NCBI RefSeq assembly: GCF_000015045.1
Contig: NC_008609.1
Span: 2,821,001-2,885,000, forward strand
Length of the DNA: 64,000 bases
Direction of reading: 5' to 3'
Origin: Pelobacter propionicus DSM 2379
GTDB lineage: Bacteria > Desulfobacterota > Desulfuromonadia > Geobacterales > Pseudopelobacteraceae
Part shown: positions 46,033-54,845 of the stretch, piece after piece
How positions within the stretch are numbered: position 1 is the stretch's first letter
Layout of the letters: the number at the start of each line of letters is the position of its first letter
Made by a program: the position numbers and the translations under genes
The notes under the pieces: model-generated
The model's input: only the letters and a program-made list of their open reading frames with translations
Told to the model about the DNA's origin: nothing
Databases searched by the model: none

Positions 46033-47082
46033 TCAGTTGTTCATGGTCAGCGACAGTCCGAGGGTGTCGTTGGCCATCACATCACTCTCGCGCTCCTCCT
46101 CCACACCGGACAGCAATTCATTGAAGTCGTCAAACCCCTTCTGGCCGAGGCCGACACGCCGGGCGCCCAGGAAACGGGAGAGGTAGTAGGGGGTGTCCAT
46201 GGAGGAGATCACCACGCGACGTTCACGGGACGAAGCGTGGATCATCTTGCGATTGCCCAGGTAGATGCCCACATGGGACGGGAAACGGGCATAGGTCTGG
46301 AAGAAGACCAGATCACCCTTCTGCAGGTCGCCGCGCGGCACCTCCGCCCCTGCATAGAACTGCTCACGGGCGGTACGGGGAAGACTGATATTGTGGTCGC
46401 GAAACACCTGCTGAATGAAACTGGAGCAGTCAAGGGCAGTGCGACTGGTGCCGCCAAAGCGGTAACGCGCCCCCAGGAAACTGTAGGCGGTATTCTTGAT
46501 TTTGCTGATACTGCTGCTGTCTTCGAGGTTCTTTGCCAGGTCGACCGGACGATCGCTGTCGATGTCGGTCAGTTCAGCCAGGGTATCGCTGAACTCCTGC
46601 TCATTGAGCAGATCCCTGTTGACCATCTTGAGTCGATCAGTGGCCACCGCTGCCGCCATCGGCGCATCATCGGCCAGCGGACGTGACGCGTTCAGGGCCA
46701 GCACCTGCCCCGGCTTGACCCTGTTGCCCTTAAGGCCGTTCAAACGGCGCAGTTCGGCCATGCGGATTCCTGTCTTGCGGGCGACCCTCGGCAGGGTATC
46801 CCCCTTGACAACCCGATAGACATGGGCTTTTTCGGCCATTTTTATTTTTTTTGAGCGGTTCGAGGAATCGGAAGGGATGATCAGTCGCGCACCCTTGTCG
46901 ATCCTGATTCCGCTCAGGTTGTTGACCGATTTGAGTTCAGCGACGGAGACGTGATATTTGCGGGCGATTGTATGGAGAGATTCGCTCTTGCGGACAACAT
47001 GCGTTTTGGACGCCAGGGCAAGCTGGGGCAAGGCAAGGGCAACAAGACAGAGTGACAGTAATATGTACCGTTTATGTATCAT
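46033..47082 (-). CDS. LysM-NlpC/P60 cell-wall hydrolase
   Basis: A 349-residue exported peptidoglycan endopeptidase. Signal peptide: MIHKRYILLSLCLVALALPQ, cleavage near residue 24. Two LysM repeats follow (about residues 27-70, VRKSESLHTIARKYHVS; and about 88-131, VVKGDTLPRVARKTGIRM) which bind glycan. The NlpC/P60 catalytic domain has the Cys in ALDCSSFIQQVF, the His in FPSHVGIYLG and a third polar residue in MIHASS. It probably cuts stem-peptide bonds during growth or division. Confidence 0.92.
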   Translation of the reverse strand: MIHKRYILLSLCLVALALPQLALASKTHVVRKSESLHTIARKYHVSVAELKSVNNLSGIRIDKGARLIIPSDSSNRSKKIKMAEKAHVYRVVKGDTLPRVARKTGIRMAELRRLNGLKGNRVKPGQVLALNASRPLADDAPMAAAVATDRLKMVNRDLLNEQEFSDTLAELTDIDSDRPVDLAKNLEDSSSISKIKNTAYSFLGARYRFGGTSRTALDCSSFIQQVFRDHNISLPRTAREQFYAGAEVPRGDLQKGDLVFFQTYARFPSHVGIYLGNRKMIHASSRERRVVISSMDTPYYLSRFLGARRVGLGQKGFDDFNELLSGVEEERESDVMANDTLGLSLTMNN

Positions 47083-47213
47083 TCCTCCTCCTTTTTGTTC
47101 TATTTTTAACCAACATGGCTATACTCTATATAACAAAAAGTATGCAAAGTCAATTGCAATGTCCTTCCAGCCCTGTTTTGCCATGCATCAAGCAGGCCAA
47201 GCAATCCGAATTA

Positions 47214-48629
47214 TTATTTTTTTTCACGAGAAATCAGTCGCACGACAACCGGTTCGTCCCGCAGAACGGATATATTGTTATCCGGCGGCAGCAGGCTCCG
47301 GCGATAGTCCTGCCCCCTGATCAGACGGCCGGCATCCACTTCCTCGGTAACAACCGCATCGATGCGTTGAACCTGGGCCGCCGGCCCCTCAACCTCGACC
47401 CAGTCCGGGTCAGCCACGATTTTCATTCCCCGCAATCCGTGCCCCGTGTTTCTGCGTAATGCCACCCGCACCGGCACCCTTCTGCGCTCCTTGCGATCGG
47501 TCACCACCCTGATGGATGAGGGCGTGACAGACGTTACCTCCATTCCCGAGGGGAGCCTGAAATCGGTGTTCTTGACCCTGACATTGGCCTGTCCCTGGCG
47601 GACGGAGGAGAGGTCTATGTCGGCGGAAATATCCAGCTTGGAGGGGAGCGGCGTCAGGATGGAAAACGACTTGAGCTGTACATCCACCTCTTCGGGAGCG
47701 CTGCGCACCAAGGCCAGGCGATCCGGTATGCCGTGCAGCCTGACCGGAGCGCTTACCGTGATGATCTGTCCCTGTCGCGAACTGATCAGTGCCCAAAGCG
47801 TAGCCACAATCAGCAGGATTGCCGTTTTCGGCATCAGATTGCTGAACAGGTGCAGGCCGTGGGTGATATGCGGCTTTTCAAGATGCGGAGCGAACAGCCC
47901 TTCCAGGGCCGCGATCAGTTCTCCCGGAGTGTCGTAGGGGCGCAGTTCGGTGCCCACTGCCAGCGACACCGTACCGCGCTCCTCGGAAACCACGGCCACC
48001 ACGGCGTCGGTGCGCTCGGAGAGCCCCAGGGCCGCGCGATGGCGCGTCCCCAGGTACTGGGGGATTTCCGGATTGACCGACAGCGGCAGGTGGCAGGAAG
48101 CCACGGCAATGCGCTCGCCGCGGACCAGGGCCGCGCCGTCGTGGAGCGGAGTGCCGTCGGTGAAGACGGTCTCCAGGATCTGGGAACTGATGCGACAGTC
48201 CATCTTGACACCGTTCAGCATCAGATCACCCAACGGGTCGTTGCGCTCGAAGACCAGAAGCGCTCCGGTGCGCTTGGCAGCCAGACAGAAGAGGGTTTCA
48301 ACAATATCCTGAAAGGGACTGGGACGCACTTCATTGCGCCGCTCGAACAGGTGGCGCAACAGACTGAAGCGGTAGAGCGCCTGGCGGATCTCCGCCTGGA
48401 ACACCACGATCAGCAGGATGATCAGGACCGTGCCCAGCTCCTGGAGTATCCAGCTGGTCATATACAGCCCGAGAAAGCGGGTGGCGAAGTAGATCAGGGT
48501 CACCACGCCCAGCCCCAGCAGGACCTGCATGGCACGGGTGCGATAGAACCAGGAGTAGAGCTGGTACAGGAGGAAGGTCATGATCAGGATGTCGGCAATA
48601 TCCTGAATGCGGATGAATGGTGGCGCCAC
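47214..48629 (-). CDS. cdaA: Diadenylate cyclase CdaA fused to YbbR (CdaR-like) domains
   Basis: A 471-residue membrane protein making c-di-AMP from ATP. Three N-terminal helices span about residues 10-95. The DAC domain spans about 100-255 with the conserved DGA motif in PLHDGAALV and RHR in GTRHRAALGLSE. Another membrane helix lies at about 268-288 (TAILLIVATLWALISS). YbbR repeats follow (VRLHGIPDRLALV and VALRRNTGHGLRGMKIVADP). In Firmicutes, CdaA and the YbbR protein CdaR are usually separate adjacent genes; here they are one polypeptide. No phosphodiesterase lies nearby. Confidence 0.9.
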   Translation of the reverse strand: MAPPFIRIQDIADILIMTFLLYQLYSWFYRTRAMQVLLGLGVVTLIYFATRFLGLYMTSWILQELGTVLIILLIVVFQAEIRQALYRFSLLRHLFERRNEVRPSPFQDIVETLFCLAAKRTGALLVFERNDPLGDLMLNGVKMDCRISSQILETVFTDGTPLHDGAALVRGERIAVASCHLPLSVNPEIPQYLGTRHRAALGLSERTDAVVAVVSEERGTVSLAVGTELRPYDTPGELIAALEGLFAPHLEKPHITHGLHLFSNLMPKTAILLIVATLWALISSRQGQIITVSAPVRLHGIPDRLALVRSAPEEVDVQLKSFSILTPLPSKLDISADIDLSSVRQGQANVRVKNTDFRLPSGMEVTSVTPSSIRVVTDRKERRRVPVRVALRRNTGHGLRGMKIVADPDWVEVEGPAAQVQRIDAVVTEEVDAGRLIRGQDYRRSLLPPDNNISVLRDEPVVVRLISREKK

Positions 48630-48797
48630 GGGTCAGACTCCCTTTCAATGCGTAACTTGCGCCCCTGAGGCAGGTCAGCGGATCGCGGGGCTTCACGCGG
48701 GCAGAAGCCGTTTTTGCTGGTGTTCTCTGCTCCGAGTATGCTACAAGGCAAAAATCAGCTATATATCATCATACTTCCGTACAAGGTTGTGCAAATC

Positions 48798-49508
48798 ATG
48801 TTCAGGCTTTCCGAAAAAGGCGAGAGAATCCAACAGATGTTCGGCGCCATCGCACCACGCTATGACTTCCTCAACCGACTGCTCAGCTTCGGCATCGATC
48901 GGCGCTGGCGCACAAAGGCGGTGCAACTGCTCCACTATGACGAGGGGTCGAGGATCCTGGATGTGGCCACCGGCACCGGTGACGTGGCGCTGGAGATCGC
49001 ACGCAGAACGCCGCCATCAGTGCGCATAACGGGAGCCGACTTCTGCCGGGAGATGGTCGAGCTGGGACAAGAGAAGGTGGCCAGCTCCCCCTACGCCGGA
49101 CGGATCGACTTCCAGGTGGCCCCCTGCGAAGCGCTCCCTTTTGCGGACGGCACCTTTGATTCGGTTACCATTGCATTCGGAATCAGGAATGTGGTGGACA
49201 GGCGAATGGGGCTGGCGGAGATGCGACGGGTGCTGAAACCGGGCGGCAGACTGATCATCCTGGAGTTCTCCACGCCGCGCTCGGCCCTGTTCAGGCAAAT
49301 CTACTACTTCTACTTCCGCAGGTTGTTGCCGATGATCGGCGGACTGTTCTCACGCTACAACGCCTACAAATACCTGCCCGACTCGGTACTGGAGTTCCCC
49401 TCCCCGACGGAGTTCTCCCGCATGATCGCCGAGACCGGTTTTTGCGATGTCCGGGTCCGGGAACTCACCTTCGGCATCGCTAGCATTTACAGCGGCGACA
49501 GGGTCTGA
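48798..49508 (+). CDS. ubiE: Ubiquinone/menaquinone biosynthesis C-methyltransferase
   Basis: A 236-residue SAM-dependent methyltransferase of the UbiE/MenG family. Motifs: MFGAIAPRYDFLNRLLSFGIDRRWR, SAM motif I ILDVATGTGDVALEIA, and NVVDRRMGLAEMRRVLKPGGRLIILEFSTP (read as two parts: NVVDRRMGLAEM and RVLKPGGRLIILEFS). In an anaerobe of this type demethylmenaquinone is the likely substrate. The start is taken at the ATG at 48798, the family N-terminus; earlier starts lack support. Only a weak ribosome site (AAGG) is seen. Confidence 0.93.
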   Translation: MFRLSEKGERIQQMFGAIAPRYDFLNRLLSFGIDRRWRTKAVQLLHYDEGSRILDVATGTGDVALEIARRTPPSVRITGADFCREMVELGQEKVASSPYAGRIDFQVAPCEALPFADGTFDSVTIAFGIRNVVDRRMGLAEMRRVLKPGGRLIILEFSTPRSALFRQIYYFYFRRLLPMIGGLFSRYNAYKYLPDSVLEFPSPTEFSRMIAETGFCDVRVRELTFGIASIYSGDRV

Positions 49509-49529
49509 GCGGACGACACCAAACCTCGC

Positions 49530-50126
49530 TCAGGCCTTGAAGCGATTCTCCGTTCCCGCCACAAGGCGCCTGATATTCTCGTGGTGCTTGACGATCACCA
49601 CCAGGGATATGATCAGGGTCACCCAAAACAGGTCCCTACCCCCCCCCAGAAAGACAACGGCCAGCGGCATCAACGCCGCGGCCATGATCGACCCCAATGA
49701 GACATAGCGCCAGACCAGCATCAGCCCCACGAACAGCGCCAGGGCACAGACAACGGCCAGGGGCGACAGCACCAGGAAGACCCCCAGGGCGGTGGCGACC
49801 CCCTTGCCTCCCCTGAACTTCAGGAACAGCGAGAACACATGGCCAGAGAAGGCGGCCAGTCCGACCCAGGCGGCACATTCCGGCGGGGAACAGTACCGAC
49901 TTGCCAGCAGCACCGGAACAGCACCCTTGAGACAGTCCCCTGCCAGGGTCATGACTCCCACCCAACGCCCCACCGTGCGGTAGAGGTTGGTGGCACCGAT
50001 GTTGCCGCTCCCCTCCCTGCGCACATCAACGCCGCACAGTTTTCCCAGCAAAAGCCCGGTCGGTATGGAACCGAGCAGATAAGCGGCCACGATCATGGCC
50101 CAGCAGGCGATCTGATCCGTTCCCAT
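49530..50126 (-). CDS. plsY: Glycerol-3-phosphate acyltransferase PlsY
   Basis: A 198-residue inner-membrane acyltransferase that uses acyl-phosphate to make lysophosphatidate. Five hydrophobic helices, with motif 1 SGNIGATNLYRTVGRW, motif 2 KFRGGKGVATALG and motif 3 HHENIRRLVAGTENRF. The stop of bamD and the ATG overlap (TGATG) at 50126, so the two are translationally coupled; the GTG three bases earlier is disfavoured. Confidence 0.95.
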   Translation of the reverse strand: MGTDQIACWAMIVAAYLLGSIPTGLLLGKLCGVDVRREGSGNIGATNLYRTVGRWVGVMTLAGDCLKGAVPVLLASRYCSPPECAAWVGLAAFSGHVFSLFLKFRGGKGVATALGVFLVLSPLAVVCALALFVGLMLVWRYVSLGSIMAAALMPLAVVFLGGGRDLFWVTLIISLVVIVKHHENIRRLVAGTENRFKA

Positions 50127-50866
50127 CACAGCGCAGCCATAGCCTTTTTGACTTCAGGGACAAAGGAGCTCGTGGCATGCTCCTTAAGCAGGCGGGTATA
50201 GACCTCCTGCCCCTTGGGCTTCTGGCCGTTCTCCACATAGGCACTACCCAGATAAAAGAGCGTCTCGTCGCTGCGCGGCAGGTCCCCGAATCCCTTCAGC
50301 GCCTCCTCGAAGCGGGCGATGGCGGCCGGGTAGGATCCGGTGCGCAGGTAGAACTTGCCCACGTACAGTTCGTACTGCAACTGCTTGTCGCGGCAATCGA
50401 CGATCCGGGCCTGCACATCCGGCAGGTTGGCTCCGCCAGGGTAGAGCTTGGTGTACGACTCAAAGAGTGACAACGCATTCTTGACCGGCGTCTGGTCCGT
50501 GTCGATCCCCTTGATCTGTTTGAAATTGCTGAGCCCCTGGCCGTAGAGGGCATAGCCCATCAACTCGTGGTTCGGGTGCAGTTTGCGGAAGTTTTCATAC
50601 TCGGCGGCCGCCTCGATGTAATCCTTGTTGAGGAAATAGGCATCGGCGATATTGATCTCCACCCTGGCCGACAATTCCGGAGGCGGGAAACTCTCCTTGA
50701 CCCGCCGCCACTGTATCACGGCATCCTCGTATTTCCCCTTCTGGAACGAGGCCTCGCCATCCCGGTAGAGTTCGTCGGTCGGCTTGTTCAGCTTCAGTTC
50801 GGCGCACCCCTGGAGCAACGTCAGCGTACAGAGAGCCGCAAAAACAGCCCTGAATCCCATCTTCAT
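50126..50866 (-). CDS. bamD: Outer-membrane assembly lipoprotein BamD (YfiO)
   Basis: A 246-residue lipoprotein of the Bam complex that inserts beta-barrel proteins. Signal peptide with lipobox TLLQGC (Cys near residue 20), then TPR-like helical pairs (YRDGEASFQKGKYEDAVIQW, ADAYFLNKDYIEAAAEYENF, GKFYLRTGSYPAAIARFEEA). GGGGAA precedes the ATG at 50866; the longer frame would place the signal peptide internally. It is coupled to plsY downstream. Confidence 0.92.
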   Translation of the reverse strand: MKMGFRAVFAALCTLTLLQGCAELKLNKPTDELYRDGEASFQKGKYEDAVIQWRRVKESFPPPELSARVEINIADAYFLNKDYIEAAAEYENFRKLHPNHELMGYALYGQGLSNFKQIKGIDTDQTPVKNALSLFESYTKLYPGGANLPDVQARIVDCRDKQLQYELYVGKFYLRTGSYPAAIARFEEALKGFGDLPRSDETLFYLGSAYVENGQKPKGQEVYTRLLKEHATSSFVPEVKKAMAAL

Positions 50867-51015
50867 GTTTTCCCCATCGTACAAACAGAATACTGCTCCG
50901 ACAGACACCACCCTTGGAAGAGATACACATTGTTCCCGCGGGAACCTGCCACGGGAAGGAGATGAGGCAGCACTATCGGAGCAGGTGTCTCCTTACAAAA
51001 AAACCAAAACCGTGC

Positions 51016-52341
51016 CTACAGGATGCCCTGCCCGAGCGTGTCGGCAAGCAATCGTGCAATGACGGGGTGGGTCAGCCAGACCGCAGAAGCGGGCGGATTC
51101 CACGACCCGTGCAGAATCAGCCTGCCGGTGGAGCGGAAGACGACCCGGGACAGCTCGGCGCAGACCAACTGCTTCTGGTCGGTATGCATCCCCATCAGTT
51201 CGGCCGACGCGGCCAGCATCAGCTCGGCCTGCTCTTTGGTGTTGTGGTGCGGCCAGGAGGCATAGTCCAGCATGGGTGCAACCACCGGCGACGACAGGTA
51301 GGCGTCGGCCCGCTCCAGCATCACCTCCAGGGTTTCCCCCTCCTTGAGCAGGGACCGGCAACGCTGGAAGAGAGGCTCGGCCCCATCGCCTATGCTGGCG
51401 CGGATGGCGCTGAGCAGCGGGTAAAGCGAGATCTCCACCCCCAGGAAGAGGGCGCTGGAGTTGGTCAGAATCTCGGGGCAGTTGAACACCGCAGCCGTGA
51501 TCCCCTTTTCAGAGGCTTCCTTGGCCACATCCTCCAGGCGGATCTTTGCCCACCCCTGAACATAGGGGGTATAGGACTGCCAGAGATACTCCCCCCCCAC
51601 CAGCACCTCGGTACCATGGTAGCCATAGGCGGAGTAGTTGACCCGGCCACCGGCAGCAACAGCGCGCTCACGCAGGGGGGCGGTCTCCTCGATCAGGTAG
51701 CGGAAGGTATCCGCGGTCACCTCGTTGAAACTGGCGTCGCAGAGCCGGCCCAGATCGCTGTTCCAGAAATCAGCCGATGCCAGGTATTTGTCGCCGGTCC
51801 CCTTGAAGACCCGGTTGAGCAGCGGCATGAAGACACGCGCCCGCGGGATCCCCCCCGCCATGGTATGGGCGATCAGGACGTTGGCGCTGGCAGGGATCAT
51901 GCCGTCCAGCTGCTGAACGATCTGTCGCAACGCGGCGCGGAAACGGGCCGTACCGGCCGCCCTGGCCTTCTCGATCACATCGGCGCCAATGGTGATGGAA
52001 CTCCAGTCATCGGGCCTGGCCTTCTTGAGCAGTTCGGCGATGGAGGGTTGGCCGTCAACCGACTCCATGTCGAAGCCGGCTTCCAGCGGCACGTTGATGA
52101 TCGTGCCCCCCAGGTTGGCCTCGGCAGTTGCCAGTTCTTCGGCAGTCAGGGGGCGCAGCGTGCCATCGGAGTCGCGCCGTCCCACGGTCATGCCGATCAC
52201 GGTCATGCCGATGCGCCTGGCCTCATCCAGCAAACCATTGGCATAGCCGCGGCCAAAGAGTTCGCCCGCCAGCACCAGCACGTCTCCAGCCCCGTATCCA
52301 GCCACATCCGGCAGTTCCTGCATCGCTCTATACTCAGTCAT
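51016..52341 (-). CDS. Conserved-looking 441-residue protein, function unassigned
   Basis: GGGGAGG lies upstream of the ATG and coding character is strong. The N-terminal region has a Rossmann-like glycine pattern and reductase-like elements (GYGAGDVLVLAGELFGRG, ARRIGMTVIGMTVGRRD). The middle has VLIAHTMAGGIPRARVFMP and DKYLASADFWNSDLG. There is no signal peptide or membrane helix. It may be an NAD(P)-binding enzyme, perhaps one of the proteins databases group with FabMG-type enoyl-ACP reductases, but I cannot confirm that. It is separated from bamD by 149 bases, so probably its own transcription unit. Confidence 0.75.
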   Translation of the reverse strand: MTEYRAMQELPDVAGYGAGDVLVLAGELFGRGYANGLLDEARRIGMTVIGMTVGRRDSDGTLRPLTAEELATAEANLGGTIINVPLEAGFDMESVDGQPSIAELLKKARPDDWSSITIGADVIEKARAAGTARFRAALRQIVQQLDGMIPASANVLIAHTMAGGIPRARVFMPLLNRVFKGTGDKYLASADFWNSDLGRLCDASFNEVTADTFRYLIEETAPLRERAVAAGGRVNYSAYGYHGTEVLVGGEYLWQSYTPYVQGWAKIRLEDVAKEASEKGITAAVFNCPEILTNSSALFLGVEISLYPLLSAIRASIGDGAEPLFQRCRSLLKEGETLEVMLERADAYLSSPVVAPMLDYASWPHHNTKEQAELMLAASAELMGMHTDQKQLVCAELSRVVFRSTGRLILHGSWNPPASAVWLTHPVIARLLADTLGQGIL

Positions 52342-52545
52342 GTAAGCCTCCCCATGGGGTTTCCGTTAAAGTGGGTACATCATGCAGCATACCTCTTTAT
52401 CACGAACAGCCCGGCAATGTGAACAGAAAAAGCAGAAGCCCCGCCGCGTGACAAGGGAACAAAAGCGTGCTATCTTGCAGACCATGGCGGGCCGGAAGCG
52501 CACCAAAAGAGCAACGCACACGAAACAAACAATCAGGACAATGCA

Positions 52546-53028
52546 GTGGCAAAGAGCAAAACACCCACAACCCAGGCAGTGCGGCACCTGCGCCAGGAGC
52601 ATGTGGTTTTTACGGACCACCTCTACAGCTATGTTGACAAGGGAGGCACCACCGTTTCGGCACGAGAACTGGGGGTGGACGAACATATCGTCATCAAGAC
52701 CCTGGTGATGGAGGATGACCGGCAGATCCCCCTGATAATCCTGATGCACGGCGACCGGCAGGTTTCCACCAGGGAATTGGCGCGGATCGTAGGCGTCAAA
52801 CAGATCACCCCCTGCACACCGGAGACCGCCCACAGACATACCGGATACCTGGTAGGCGGCACCTCCCCCTTCGGTACGCGCCGCAAGATGCCGGTCTACA
52901 TGGAAGAGAGCATCGCCGCACTGCCGGAGATCATCATCAATGGTGGCAAGCGGGGGTATCTGGTGCGCATGCAACCCGCGGAACTGATCCGCGTGCTTCA
53001 GCCAACGCTGGTGAGGGTCGGGATATAA
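52546..53028 (+). CDS. ybaK: YbaK/EbsC-family aminoacyl-tRNA deacylase
   Basis: A 160-residue trans-editing enzyme that clears misacylated tRNA, usually Cys-tRNA(Pro). Motifs: DEHIVIKTLVMEDDRQIPLI, the conserved Lys in VIKTLV, GYLVGGTSPFGTRRKMPVYM (GGxSPFG) and INGGKRGYLVRMQP. The start is the GTG at 52546. It lies 11 bases upstream of a GNAT gene, so the two probably share a transcript. Confidence 0.93.
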   Translation: MAKSKTPTTQAVRHLRQEHVVFTDHLYSYVDKGGTTVSARELGVDEHIVIKTLVMEDDRQIPLIILMHGDRQVSTRELARIVGVKQITPCTPETAHRHTGYLVGGTSPFGTRRKMPVYMEESIAALPEIIINGGKRGYLVRMQPAELIRVLQPTLVRVGI

Positions 53029-53039
53029 AGGAGGGCACA

Positions 53040-53489
53040 ATGCTTCGTAAGGCACAGATCAGCGACGTCAAAAACATCCAGAAACTGGTGATGGCCTACG
53101 CCACCAAGGGGGACATGCTTTCCCGCTCATTGTCCGAACTGTACGAGTCGCTGCGCGATTTTTACGTCTACGAAGAAGAGGGAAAACTGCTGGGTACAAC
53201 CGCTCTGCACATCGTCTGGGAGGACCTGGCCGAGGTGCGCTCCACCGCGGTGGCCGAGGAGGCGACCCGCAGGGGCATAGGCGGCAAACTCGTCCAGGCC
53301 TGCATCGACGAGGGGCGCAAACTGGGACTGAAACGGCTCTTCTGCCTGACCTACCGCCCCGATTTTTTCTCCAGCCTCGGCTTCCGACTGGTGGACAAGT
53401 CTGAACTCCCCCACAAGGTATGGGGAGACTGCGTCAAGTGCCCCAAGTTTCCCGACTGCGACGAAAACGCCATGATCCTGGACCTCTGA
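53040..53489 (+). CDS. GNAT acetyltransferase, short N-acetylglutamate synthase type
   Basis: A 149-residue GNAT: LRKAQISDVKNIQKLVMAYA, acetyl-CoA loop in EVRSTAVAEEATRRGIGGKLVQ, LFCLTYRPDFFSSLGF, and a Cys-rich C-terminus (DCVKCPKFPDCDENAM). This pattern matches the small ArgA-like N-acetylglutamate synthases of deltaproteobacteria and relatives, which start arginine synthesis; other small-molecule substrates remain possible. AGGAGG lies close to the ATG. A strong terminator follows. Confidence 0.78.
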   Translation: MLRKAQISDVKNIQKLVMAYATKGDMLSRSLSELYESLRDFYVYEEEGKLLGTTALHIVWEDLAEVRSTAVAEEATRRGIGGKLVQACIDEGRKLGLKRLFCLTYRPDFFSSLGFRLVDKSELPHKVWGDCVKCPKFPDCDENAMILDL

Positions 53490-53543
53490 ACCGGGGTACG
53501 CGTCAGACTCAAAGAGCCTGCCCACTGTCCAAGAATCACACAA

Positions 53544-53581
53544 GAAAGCGCGGGGCGACCGGATGGTCGCCCCGCGCTTTC
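53544..53581 (+). terminator. Strong hairpin terminator between the GNAT gene and prfA
   Basis: A 17-pair perfect stem (GAAAGCGCGGGGCGACC with its complement) around GGAT, followed by a pyrimidine-rich tract. It could serve the plus-strand GNAT transcript. Confidence 0.8.
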
Positions 53582-53672
53582 TTCACTCTTCACTCTTCAC
53601 TCTTCACTCTTCACTCTTCACTCTTCACTCTTCACTCTTCACTCTTCACTCTTCACTCTTCACTCTTCACTC
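53582..53672. repeat. Heptanucleotide tandem repeat, 13 copies of TTCACTC
   Basis: Thirteen uninterrupted copies of TTCACTC (GAGTGAA on the minus strand) fill 91 bases. The last codons and the TGA stop of prfA lie in the rightmost copies. Confidence 0.97.
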
Positions 53673-54724
53673 TGCGCCTTGAGCGCCTCCATCTGGTAAT
53701 GGGCGCGCAGGGCATCCACGATCTCGGCGATATCCCCGGCCATGATGGCATCCAGGCGGTAGAGCGTCAGGCCGATGCGATGATCGGTCATGCGTCCCTG
53801 GGGAAAGTTATAGGTGCGAATGCGCTCCGAGCGGTCGCCGGAACCAACCTGCTGCTTGCGGTCCGCCGCCATCCTGGCGTTCTGTTCCTGCTGAATGGAG
53901 TCCATGATGCGGGTCTTGAGGACCTTCATGGCCTTGGCGCGGTTCTTGATCTGGCTGCGTTCCTCCTGGCAGGCCACCACCGTGCCGGTGGGAAGGTGGG
54001 TGATGCGCACGGCTGAATCGGTGGTGTTGACATGCTGACCACCAGCGCCGGAGGAGCGGTACACGTCGATCTTCAGGTCGGTCGGATTGATGTCGATGTC
54101 CACGTCCTCGGCCTCTGCCATGATCGCCACGGTGCAGGCGCTGGTGTGGATGCGCCCTTGGGCCTCGGTCTCCGGAACGCGCTGCACGCGGTGGGTACCT
54201 GATTCGTACTTGAGCTTGGCAAAGACCCCCTCCCCTTCCACGGAGGCGATGATCTCCTTGAAGCCGCCCCGCTCCGATTCCGAGGCGGATATGGTCTCCA
54301 CCTTCCAGCGGTTGACGTCCGCGAAACGGGAATACATGCGAAACAGGTCGCCGGCGAACAGAGCCGATTCGTCGCCGCCGGTGCCGGCGCGAATCTCCAG
54401 GATGACGCTCTTGTCATCGTTGGGATCCCTGGGAAGCAACAGCATCTGGATTTCCCCCTCCAGTCGTTCCTTTTCCTCCTCCAGAACTTTCAGCTCCTCT
54501 TCCGCCATCTCCTTCATATCCACATCAGCCAGCAGCTCGCGGTTTCCCTCCATCTCCTCCAGCACCCTGCGGTAGCGGCGGTAGGCAGCCACCAGGCCGG
54601 TCAGGTCGGCATGTTCGCGGGACAGCTTGCGAAACTCCGGCTGGTTGGAAATGACCGCCGGGTCGGACAACAGCGCTTCCAGTTCCTGGTAGCGCCGCTC
54701 AAGTTCTTCTATCTTGTCGAACAT
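53660..54724 (-). CDS. prfA: Peptide chain release factor 1
   Basis: A 354-residue class I release factor reading UAA and UAG. It has the universal GGQ motif in SGAGGQHVN (about residue 230). The N-terminal helical domain starts [19 protein letters not shown] and the PEVT-like anticodon region precedes [13 protein letters not shown]. The start is the ATG at 54724, since GAGAGG lies upstream; a GTG three bases earlier is less likely. The C-terminal residues SEE and the stop are encoded by a heptanucleotide repeat. No prmC methyltransferase gene follows. Confidence 0.97.
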   Translation of the reverse strand: MFDKIEELERRYQELEALLSDPAVISNQPEFRKLSREHADLTGLVAAYRRYRRVLEEMEGNRELLADVDMKEMAEEELKVLEEEKERLEGEIQMLLLPRDPNDDKSVILEIRAGTGGDESALFAGDLFRMYSRFADVNRWKVETISASESERGGFKEIIASVEGEGVFAKLKYESGTHRVQRVPETEAQGRIHTSACTVAIMAEAEDVDIDINPTDLKIDVYRSSGAGGQHVNTTDSAVRITHLPTGTVVACQEERSQIKNRAKAMKVLKTRIMDSIQQEQNARMAADRKQQVGSGDRSERIRTYNFPQGRMTDHRIGLTLYRLDAIMAGDIAEIVDALRAHYQMEALKAQSEE

Positions 54725-54845
54725 CACAAAGACCTCTCACAAAAATATCATCTCAAAATGGCAGTTACTCACGCCACCTCACGGACGCAACGGATCAGAG
54801 CACTGAAGCGACCAGGCGCACCGTTTCCGCCAGCCAAATCCGGAT

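Noticed and set aside
50932..50945. GTTCCCGCGGGAAC palindrome upstream of bamD
   Set aside because: It is short, has no positional link to a promoter and I have no regulator to match it; too weak to list as a site.
53582..53672. Tandem repeats considered as a CRISPR array
   Set aside because: The unit is 7 bases with no spacers; it is a simple tandem repeat.
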